From assembly GCA_036506495.1 (NCBI GenBank), contig DASXRQ010000232.1, forward strand, positions 1-64,000: a stretch of DNA of 64,000 nt, written 5' to 3'. The stretch is from DASXRC01 sp036506495 (lineage in GTDB: Bacteria; Actinomycetota; Actinomycetes; Mycobacteriales; Micromonosporaceae). Position 1 is the first letter of the stretch. Every line of letters begins with the position of its first letter. Below are positions 58,003 to 64,000 of the stretch, one piece after another. Under the pieces are notes generated by a model. It had not been told where the DNA came from. It worked only from the letters and a program-made list of their open reading frames with translations, and ran no database searches. Both the position numbers and the translations under genes were made by a program.

Positions 58003-59165
58003 CCGGTGACCGCATCCGGGTACTTCAGCCCGGATCCGGTGTTGAGGACGACGACCTCGTCGTTGTCGCTCAGCCAGCCGCCGGCACGTAGCCGACGTAC
58101 CGCGGTCAGGCAGGCCGCACCCTCGGGGCACAACAGGAGGCCCTCCCGCGCACCGAACTCGCGCAGATCGGCGAGGATGGCGTCGTCCTCGACGGCGATC
58201 GCCGTGCCGGCGGACGCGTGCAGGGCGGCCAGAATGAGTTCGTCGCCCAGTGGAGCCGGCACGTTGATGCCGAACGCGACCGTGTCCGCGGCGGCCCACG
58301 GCCGGGCGCGGCCGGCGCCCTCCGCAAACGCTCGCACGATCGGGGCGCACCCGGTGGACTGCACGGCCACGAGCCGCGGGAGCCGGCTGTCGATCCAGCC
58401 GAGCGCGGCCAGCTCGCCGAGCGCCTTGTGCATGCCGATCAGCCCGACTCCGCCGCCGGTCGGGTAGACGATCACATCCGGTACGCGCCAGCCGAGCTGC
58501 TCGGCGATCTCGTACCCCATCGTCTTCTTGCCTTCGACCCGGTACGGCTCGCGCAGCGTGGAGACGTCGAAGATCGCGCCGTCCGCGTCGGCGACCAGCG
58601 CGGCGATGACCTTCCCGGCATCGCCGATCAAGCCGTCGACCAGCTCGAGCCGGGCGCCCGCGGCGAGGCACTCGCGCCGGGTGATGTCCGGGGCGCCCAC
58701 CGGCATGGCGACGGTGGCTCGCAGGCCGGCCCGCGCCGCGTACGTCGCCCACGCCGCGCCCGCGTTGCCGTTCGTCGGCAGCGCGACGTGCCGCACGCCG
58801 AGCTCCCGGGCGCGCGACACGCCCACGGCCGCGCCGCGCGCCTTGAACGAACCGGTCGGCAGCAGGCCCTCGTCCTTGACCAGCAGCCGCGGTACGCCGA
58901 TCGCCTCGCCGTAGCGATGGGCCGGCAGCATCGGCGTCCAGCCCTCCCCGAATGTCGTCACGTCGGCCTCGCTCACCGGGAGCAGCTCCCGATAGCGCCA
59001 GAGGTCGGCCGGGCGACTGGCGATCATGCCGGGGTGGACCGCGCGCCCCGCCGCGGCCAGGTCATATCGGGCGAGCAGTGGTGAACCGCAGGCGCAGACG
59101 TTCCGCGGTCGGTCCGCGTCGTACCGGGTCGTGCACCGGGGGCACTCCAGGTGGGTGAGGAACAC
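57999..59165 (-). CDS. Threonine synthase-like PLP enzyme
   Basis: 388 residues. N-terminal zinc-ribbon-like stretch LECPRCTTRYDADRPRNVCACGSPLLARYD (four Cys), then the PLP-lyase fold with the Schiff-base lysine in GSFKARGAAVGVSRARELG and the Ser/Asn phosphate loop TNGNAGAAWATYAAR. EGKKTMGYEIAEQLGW and YPTGGGVGLIGMHKAL are the family's glycine-rich loop; the end LLCPEGAACLTAVRRL is typical. GTG start with TAGGGT 6 bases upstream (59177-59172 on the minus strand), so likely leaderless. It could be a second, non-housekeeping threonine synthase or cysteate/homoserine-related enzyme. Confidence 0.85.
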   Translation of the reverse strand: MFLTHLECPRCTTRYDADRPRNVCACGSPLLARYDLAAAGRAVHPGMIASRPADLWRYRELLPVSEADVTTFGEGWTPMLPAHRYGEAIGVPRLLVKDEGLLPTGSFKARGAAVGVSRARELGVRHVALPTNGNAGAAWATYAARAGLRATVAMPVGAPDITRRECLAAGARLELVDGLIGDAGKVIAALVADADGAIFDVSTLREPYRVEGKKTMGYEIAEQLGWRVPDVIVYPTGGGVGLIGMHKALGELAALGWIDSRLPRLVAVQSTGCAPIVRAFAEGAGRARPWAAADTVAFGINVPAPLGDELILAALHASAGTAIAVEDDAILADLREFGAREGLLLCPEGAACLTAVRRLRAGGWLSDNDEVVVLNTGSGLKYPDAVTG

Positions 59166-59314
59166 CCCCTGACCCTAGGCATACCTAGCCACGTTCGCCG
59201 GCCCGTAGGTAGGCCGGTGACGGCGAAGATACGTAACCGCTTCCGATGGCATGGACCCCTTACCGGCCGAGGATTGGTGCAGACAGGTAAGCAGTCCAGA
59301 TCGAGGAGATCGCC

Positions 59315-59515
59315 ATGTTGTTCAACTCGCCCGAGTCCATCTACGCCATCGCCAAGGAGCACCAGCGGGAGCTCATCGAGGTGGCCGAGCGCAGCCGCGT
59401 GCTCAGGGCCGCGCGCCGTTCGCGGCGCGGGCGCCGGGGCGCGGGAACCTCGGAACGCAGCGCGGGTCGGGCCGGGCCCGGCCGCAGCGGCAACGCCATC
59501 GCGCAAGGAGCGTGA
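59315..59515 (+). CDS. Small protein (66 residues) of unknown function
   Basis: ATG at 59315 with GAGGAG at 59303-59308. The N-terminal half is acidic and helical (MLFNSPESIYAIAKEHQRELIEVAERSRVLR), the C-terminal half is Arg/Gly-rich and disordered. Such short MLFN-starting proteins recur in Streptomyces and Micromonospora-type genomes. The stop precedes the LuxR gene by 25 bases, so it may be co-transcribed with it. No known domain. Confidence 0.55.
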   Translation: MLFNSPESIYAIAKEHQRELIEVAERSRVLRAARRSRRGRRGAGTSERSAGRAGPGRSGNAIAQGA

Positions 59516-59540
59516 CATACCTCGCCGGTACCCTGACGCC

Positions 59541-62288
59541 GTGCGAACTCAGCGCGGCGGCGTGAGCCCGACAATGATCGGACGCGACCACGAGCTGCGT
59601 CAGCTGACGCAGCTCGTGGTCGCGCGTCGTCCGGCGGTGGCGATCGTCGGGGGAGAGCCCGGCGTCGGCAAGACCCGGCTCATCCAGGAGTTCCTGCCGA
59701 CCCTGTCGCCCGAGACGGTCGTGCTGGTCGGGCACGCCGAGCCCGGTTCGCTGGCGCGGCCCTACGAGCTGCTGCTCGATGCGATCGACACCGCGCCCGG
59801 CGTGATCGTCGACGATGCTGCCGTGCGCGCCCTGACCGACGCCGGACGCAGCCCGGTGGAGCGGCTGCACACCGGCTTGTCGATCGTGGCCAAGCTCGTC
59901 GGCGACCGCCCGTCGGTCATCGTCTTCGAGGACCTGCACTGGGCCGACTCCGAGAGCTCCGCGCTGTTCGAACGCCTGGCGGAGCAGACCGGGCCGCGCG
60001 TGCTCATCGGCACGTACCGTCCGGACGAGGTGACCAGCCGGCACCCGGTCGCCTCGCTGCTGGCCCGCATGGAGCGGCGGCACGAACTGACCCACATCCG
60101 GCTGGAGCGGCTCAACACCGCCGAGACCGCGGCTCTGCTGGCGAGCGCGACCGGCGAGCCGGTCTCGTACCGCACCGCGAACACTTTGCACGGCCGCACC
60201 GGTGGCAACCCGTTCTTCCTCGAGGAGCTGCTGCGCAGCAGCGACGGGCAGAGCCTGGAGGAGCTCTGCGAGCAGCCGCTGCCGTGGAGCCTGGCCGAGG
60301 TCCTGCGCCGGCAGGTCGCCGACCTCGATCCGGCGAGCCTGCGCATCGTCGAGGCCGCCGCGGTGCTCGGCCACCGGGTCCCGTTCGACCTGCTCGCCGC
60401 CGTCACCGGCGCCGGCGAGGATGAGTTGATCGGCGTGCTGCGGGAGCTGGTGACCCGCGGCGTGCTCGTCGAGTCCGGCGACGACGAGTTCAGCTTCCGG
60501 CACGCGCTCGTCCGGGAGGCGCTCACCGGCCAGATGCTGGGCCGGCAGCGCCGGCGGCTGCACGAGGCCGCCCTGGAGGCGCTGCTCGCCTCGGATGAGG
60601 TCGACCCGGCGCTCGTCGCGCATCACGCGCGGGCGGCCGGACGGTACGTCGACATGGTCGCCGCCGCCCGCCGGGGCGCCGCGCTCTACCTGGCCATCGG
60701 TTCCGCGTACCAGGCCCTGCAGCTGGCCGAGATGGGTCTGGAGGAGGCCGGCGACGACACCGAGCTGCTCGCCGCCGCGGCCCGCGCCGCCTGGCTCGCC
60801 GGGCTGCTGGACGACGCGGCGGCGTACGCCCGACGCTGGCGCGGGCTCGCGACCACGGCGACCGATCGCGCGGACGCCCTGTACCTCTTGATTCGCCTCG
60901 CCTGGGAGCGGGACGACCTGGCCGGCATGCAGGCGCTCACCGAGGAGGTCGAGCGCCTGATCGCCGAGCTTCCGCCGGGAGCCGACCAGGCCCGGGCGAT
61001 GACCGCGGTCGCACAGTCGACGAACCTGCGCGACGAGGTGACCGAAACCCTGGTCTGGGCAGACCGGGCGCTGGCCCTGGCCGACGAGTTCGACCTTCCG
61101 CAGGTCCGCCTCGCGGCGCTGGTCGAGAAGGGCATTGCGCTGTGCGACGTGCCGGCGACGGCCGAGGAGGGCCGGGCCGTGCTCGCCGGGCTGGTCGACG
61201 AGGCGGAGAAGCTCGGCGAGTGGGTGCTAGCGGCGCGGGCGCTGAACAACCTCGTCCAGATGCCGCCGTCCGAGGCGCTGATCGACCAGGCCGAGGTGCT
61301 CGAGCGGATGCGCATCGACGCCGAGCGGGCCGGCTTCGAGTCACTCGCCGTGGCGGCGTACTTCCAGGGCCGGGCGCGGCTGGCGATGCGCGAGGGGGAC
61401 CTGCTGGCGGCGATCGGTGCGCTCGACGAGGGTCGCGCGCGGGACCGCGGCTTCGTGCTGCGCGGCCGCCGCGCCGACTACCACTCGGTGTTCCTCGCCG
61501 GGCTGAGCCTGGAGGCGGGCGACTTCAAGCGAGTCGAGCAGATCGTCGCCGAGCTTCGCGTGCTGCCCGAGCTCGCGCCGCTGACCGTGCCCGGGCTCGC
61601 GTTCCACCTCGCCTGCCGGGAGGGCGATCTCGAGCGCGCCGATCGGCTGCTCGACGACGTCCGGGCCGGGCTGGCTGAGCAGACCTGGCGCAGCGGTGAG
61701 CAGGCACACGACCTGCTCTCGGCCGCGCTGCACATCGGGCTGCCGCTGTCCCGCGTCCGAGCGCTCGCCGACGACCTGCTCGACGGGCAGGTGTGGGACG
61801 ACTACCGCCGGCTCGTCGAGGCGCAGCTCGCCGACGTGGCCGGGAAGACCAGCGACGCCCTCGCGGGATACCGCGCGGTGGTCGACTCCGCGATCCTGCC
61901 GCCGTCGGTCCGCGGCACCGCCTACACCGGCGCCGCCCGGTGCCTGCTCGCGCTCGGCCAGGCCGCGCCGGCCGCCGAGGCCGCGCACGCGGCCGCGGAG
62001 CTGCTGAAGAAGTGGCGCGGGTGGCGCGTCGAGCAGCTCGACCAGGTCCGCGCGCAGCTCGGGCTCGCGCCCACCCACGGTGCGCCGGCGGTCACCGGGC
62101 CGGGCGCGCTCACCCCGCGGGAGCGCGAGGTCGCGCTGCTGCTCGCCGAGGGGTTGACCAACGCGGAGCTCGCGCGCCGGCTCTACATCTCGCCGAAGAC
62201 CGCCGCCGTGCACGTCTCGAACATCCTGCACAAGCTCGGCGTCCCGTCGCGCACCGAGGTGCGGGCCGCGCTCGAGCTCGATCGCTGA
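59541..62288 (+). CDS. LuxR-family regulator with large AAA/STAND ATPase (MalT/LAL type)
   Basis: 915 residues, a LAL-type (large ATP-binding LuxR) regulator. P-loop GEPGVGKT at 38-45, Walker B VIVFEDLHWAD, sensor motif HLRTGGNPFFLEELL-like RTGGNPFFLEEL; TPR-like repeats in the middle; C-terminal LuxR helix-turn-helix LTPREREVALLLAEGLTNAELARRLYISPKTAAVHVSNILHKLGV at about 857-900. GTG at 59541 is chosen because TACCCT (59529-59534) lies 6 bases before it; GTG 59562 and ATG 59574 are alternatives. The first codons contain a perfect 42-bp palindrome. Family members activate antibiotic or sugar genes. Confidence 0.9.
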   Translation: MRTQRGGVSPTMIGRDHELRQLTQLVVARRPAVAIVGGEPGVGKTRLIQEFLPTLSPETVVLVGHAEPGSLARPYELLLDAIDTAPGVIVDDAAVRALTDAGRSPVERLHTGLSIVAKLVGDRPSVIVFEDLHWADSESSALFERLAEQTGPRVLIGTYRPDEVTSRHPVASLLARMERRHELTHIRLERLNTAETAALLASATGEPVSYRTANTLHGRTGGNPFFLEELLRSSDGQSLEELCEQPLPWSLAEVLRRQVADLDPASLRIVEAAAVLGHRVPFDLLAAVTGAGEDELIGVLRELVTRGVLVESGDDEFSFRHALVREALTGQMLGRQRRRLHEAALEALLASDEVDPALVAHHARAAGRYVDMVAAARRGAALYLAIGSAYQALQLAEMGLEEAGDDTELLAAAARAAWLAGLLDDAAAYARRWRGLATTATDRADALYLLIRLAWERDDLAGMQALTEEVERLIAELPPGADQARAMTAVAQSTNLRDEVTETLVWADRALALADEFDLPQVRLAALVEKGIALCDVPATAEEGRAVLAGLVDEAEKLGEWVLAARALNNLVQMPPSEALIDQAEVLERMRIDAERAGFESLAVAAYFQGRARLAMREGDLLAAIGALDEGRARDRGFVLRGRRADYHSVFLAGLSLEAGDFKRVEQIVAELRVLPELAPLTVPGLAFHLACREGDLERADRLLDDVRAGLAEQTWRSGEQAHDLLSAALHIGLPLSRVRALADDLLDGQVWDDYRRLVEAQLADVAGKTSDALAGYRAVVDSAILPPSVRGTAYTGAARCLLALGQAAPAAEAAHAAAELLKKWRGWRVEQLDQVRAQLGLAPTHGAPAVTGPGALTPREREVALLLAEGLTNAELARRLYISPKTAAVHVSNILHKLGVPSRTEVRAALELDR
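59583..59624. repeat. Perfect 42-bp palindrome inside the LuxR gene
   Basis: Every base from 59583 to 59603 pairs with its partner from 59624 back to 59604, with no loop, centred on CAGCTG at 59601-59606. It lies 42-83 bases after the chosen GTG, inside the codons for RDHELRQLTQLVVAR. Because it is an exact palindrome, both strands encode the same peptide in one frame. Neighbouring bases (59582/59625) do not pair. Confidence 0.9.
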
Positions 62289-62289
62289 T

Positions 62290-62727
62290 CTAGAGCACGA
62301 CCTTGCGGCCGACCGTACGGGCCCGGGCCACCGTTGGCATGCGGGAGTAGAACAGCCAGGAGTCGACCTGGCAGTGCCGGCAGGCGCGGGCGGCACCGAC
62401 CACGACGCGGGCCCCGTCCTCGTCGATCGAGGTCATCCGGTGCACCTCCGTGAGCCGCCGTCCGCACCGACGGCAGCGCAGCAGGTCGACCTGGACCGCC
62501 GTGTACGCGATGTGGGACTCGACGTAGCGGACATACGAGTAGGTCCGGCCGCCGATCTTCAGCCGTGGCCGGCGGGGGGCGCCGCCGAACGGACCCAGCT
62601 CGGCATTGGAGATCGCGTCGCTGAACCGACCCAGCTTTCCGAACCGTCGACGCAGCCGGGCGAACGTCTCCGACGAGTGCGTCGCGAGCCAGGCCGCGTC
62701 GGCCTCGGTGCGCCACTCCTCCGCCAT
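62290..62727 (-). CDS. Zinc-ribbon-like protein of unknown function
   Basis: 145 residues. Two Cys-x-x-Cys pairs, LLRCRRCGRRL and ARACRHCQVDS, could hold one zinc ion. The rest has basic, aromatic-rich text (RLKIGGRTYSYVRYVESHIAYTAVQVD). ATG at 62727 is the clear start. It converges with the LuxR gene, only 1 base apart. Function unknown; not a family that I recognise. Confidence 0.6.
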   Translation of the reverse strand: MAEEWRTEADAAWLATHSSETFARLRRRFGKLGRFSDAISNAELGPFGGAPRRPRLKIGGRTYSYVRYVESHIAYTAVQVDLLRCRRCGRRLTEVHRMTSIDEDGARVVVGAARACRHCQVDSWLFYSRMPTVARARTVGRKVVL

Positions 62728-62800
62728 GGCCCGATGGTGACACCGTGCGGCCGCGCACGCGAGTGCCGCCGGTGTCGCGCCGTCGATCATGCGCATTCGC

Positions 62801-62863
62801 GTCGATCATGGCCGCGTTGTTGTGCTCGAGAGATCGAAGCACGACAACGCGGCCATGATCGAC
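62801..62863. repeat. 26-bp inverted repeat upstream of the fructose operon
   Basis: Arms at 62801-62826 and 62838-62863 are complementary except for one base, with an 11-base loop. A partial extra copy of the GTCGATCATG start is at 62782-62791. It lies about 60 bases before the DeoR promoter and beyond the start of the divergent zinc-ribbon gene. It may be a repeated mobile hairpin, a bidirectional terminator, or a strong regulatory structure. Confidence 0.7.
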
Positions 62864-62925
62864 GGGGGAGAGGCCGGGGTGGGCGGTGGTCGCCGGGAAC
62901 CGGGCACGAACGGGCGCCCGAGGCC

Positions 62926-62954
62926 TTGACAATCGGGGCTACCGGGCGTAAACA
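62926..62954 (+). promoter_or_regulatory. Promoter of the fructose operon
   Basis: TTGACA at 62926-62931 and TAAACA at 62949-62954 have a 17-base spacer. The DeoR ATG is at 62990. AAACAAAGACAATCAAACAG at 62951-62970 directly downstream is an AC-rich direct-repeat tract and the likely DeoR/FruR operator. Confidence 0.6.
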
Positions 62955-62989
62955 AAGACAATCAAACAGAAACGGCGGTGAGATCTCAG

Positions 62990-63751
62990 ATGTACGCCGA
63001 GGAGCGACAGCAGGAGATCGCGCGGCTCGCCCGCCAGCACTCGCGGGTCGACGTGATGGCACTCGCCGATGAACTCAACGTGACCGCCGAAACTATCCGG
63101 CGGGACCTCACAGTGCTCGAGCGCGCCGGCGTGCTGCGCCGCGTGCACGGCGGAGCGATCCCGGTCGAGCGGATCGGATTCGAGCCCGCGGTCGCCGCCC
63201 GTGACGCGGTGCTGACCGACGAGAAGGAGCGCATCGCCAAGGCGGCCCTTGCCGAGGTCCCCGAGGAAGGCGCGATCATCCTCGACGCCGGCACCACCAC
63301 GGCGCGCCTCGCCCAGGTCCTACCCAACGATCGCGAGCTGACCGTCGTGGTCAACTCGCCGGTGTTGGCGACGATCCTCGGCCCCCGGCCCAACGTGACC
63401 GTGCTGCTGCTCGGCGGCCGGTTGCGGGGGCGCACGCTGGCGGCCGTCGACGACTGGGCGCTGCGGCCCCTCGCCGACCTCTACGTCGATGTCGCGTTCA
63501 TGGGTACGAACGGCTGCTCGGTCGAGCGCGGCCTGACGACCCCTGACCAGGCCGAGGCCGCCGTCAAGCGGGCGATGATCGCGGCCGCCCGCCGGGTGGT
63601 GGTGCTCGCCGACCACACCAAGGTTGGCAACGACAACCTCGCGCGGTTCGGTGCGCTGTCCGATGTGGACCTGCTCATCACGGACAGCGGCCTCGACCCC
63701 GAGCTGGCCACCGACATCGAGGATGCCGGCGTACGGGTGGTGCGCGCATGA
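62990..63751 (+). CDS. DeoR-family regulator of fructose utilisation
   Basis: 253 residues. HTH: MYAEERQQEIARLARQHSRVDVMALADELNVTAETIRRDLTVLERAGVLRRVHGGAIP (DeoR signature). The sensor domain has DEKERIAKAALAEVPEEGAIILDAGTTTARLAQVLP and VLLLGGRLRGRTLAAVDDWALR. ATG at 62990; a GTG at 62978 is possible. The stop overlaps the fruK start (GCATGATC, 4 bases), so it is the first gene of a fructose operon and likely a repressor released by fructose-1-phosphate. Confidence 0.92.
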   Translation: MYAEERQQEIARLARQHSRVDVMALADELNVTAETIRRDLTVLERAGVLRRVHGGAIPVERIGFEPAVAARDAVLTDEKERIAKAALAEVPEEGAIILDAGTTTARLAQVLPNDRELTVVVNSPVLATILGPRPNVTVLLLGGRLRGRTLAAVDDWALRPLADLYVDVAFMGTNGCSVERGLTTPDQAEAAVKRAMIAAARRVVVLADHTKVGNDNLARFGALSDVDLLITDSGLDPELATDIEDAGVRVVRA

Positions 63752-64000
63752 TCATCACCGCGACCCTCAACCCCAGCCTGGACCGGGCCATGGAGATCGA
63801 CGGGCTCGCCCGAGGACATGTCATCCGGGCCACCGGGACCCGCTTCGACCCCGGCGGGAAGGGCGTCAACGTGTCCCGGGCACTGCTCGCGAACGGCGTG
63901 CCGACCCGCGCGGTGCTGCCATGCGGCGGGCCGGACGGGGCACAGCTCGTGTCTCTGCTCCGGGCCGAGGGGGTCGACCTGGTCGAGGTGCCGATCGCCG
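63748..64000 (+). CDS. fruK: 1-phosphofructokinase, N-terminal part (cut by window edge)
   Basis: 84 residues visible, reading on past the window. MIITATLNPSLDRAMEIDGLARGHVIRATGTRFDPGGKGVNVSRALLANGVPTRAVLPCGGPDG matches the PfkB/FruK family (NPSLD start, DPGGKGVNVSRAL substrate loop). It phosphorylates fructose-1-phosphate to fructose-1,6-bisphosphate. The ATG at 63748 overlaps the DeoR stop by 4 bases. A PTS fructose transporter gene would be expected just beyond the window. Confidence 0.92.
   Translation, partial: MIITATLNPSLDRAMEIDGLARGHVIRATGTRFDPGGKGVNVSRALLANGVPTRAVLPCGGPDGAQLVSLLRAEGVDLVEVPIA

Noticed and set aside
59166..59314. Partial inverted repeat TTCGCCGGCC/GGCCGGTGACGGCGAA
   Set aside because: Interrupted and imperfect; no better than expected in DNA of this composition.

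Overview
The window is high-GC DNA with dense, short-spaced genes and frequent GTG starts. Several genes have a TANNNT -10 hexamer ending 6-7 bases before the start codon, which suggests leaderless transcripts. The gene content (type VII-secretion-like small proteins, LLM and PPOX oxidoreductases of the kind that often use F420, STAS pairs, an ECF41/SigJ sigma factor, a DUF4062-STAND protein, many LacI/PadR/TetR/WYL regulators) fits a soil actinomycete. Micromonosporaceae is my best guess, by inference from composition and gene types only. I saw no rRNA, tRNA or CRISPR array.

Layout. 1-1211: ABC-2 exporter, cut by the window edge. 1212-4720: a decayed zone with an IS3 fragment, a truncated histidine kinase, a frameshifted response regulator, the tails of a serine-hydrolase-like membrane protein and an epoxide hydrolase, and two 153-bp IS630-type end copies bracketing an intact RibD/DHFR-domain gene. 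4718-6098: a cysteine-containing ArsR-type regulator divergent from a truncated haemoglobin. 6354-9710: AraC regulator, two MetE-core proteins and a cupin, in one direction. 9715-14424: APH(6)-like kinase, DUF2795-type protein, HdeD-like protein, exported glycerophosphodiesterase, two overlapping STAS proteins and an ANTAR remnant. 14495-16606: large membrane protein.

16607-26928 is a sugar locus. A solute-binding lipoprotein, two permeases, a GH3 glycosidase and an alditol oxidase run leftward with overlapping or near-touching ends. A second GH3 and a LacI regulator run rightward, with a palindromic operator candidate between the two arms. 26947-38882 holds a CBS-domain protein, a DUF4062-STAND ATPase, SnoaL and WYL proteins, a PadR-controlled FtsX-type ABC exporter, a VapBC pair, a slipin and a PEBP-like protein. 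39031-41237 is a compact polymorphic-toxin module: YbaB-like protein, EspC-like protein, toxin with a CdiA-type C-terminal domain, and probable immunity protein.

41256-43199 is a GH15 glucanohydrolase/trehalase. 43712-48214 is a four-gene operon of two esterase-fold proteins, an unfamiliar ATP-grasp-like protein and an SthA-type flavoprotein; its function is unknown to me and it is the best candidate here for an undescribed pathway. 49259-53708: VOC protein, a TetR/MFS efflux pair with three matching 19-bp operators, a frameshifted LLM oxidoreductase and a cupin. 54077-55993: an epimerase divergent from an ECF41 sigma factor, with a matching ECF41 promoter in front of the epimerase. 56036-62288: small enzymes, a threonine-synthase-like protein and a 915-residue LuxR-type regulator carrying a perfect 42-bp palindrome near the start of its coding region. 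The right end (62990-64000) is the start of a fructose operon: DeoR regulator followed by 1-phosphofructokinase, cut by the window edge.
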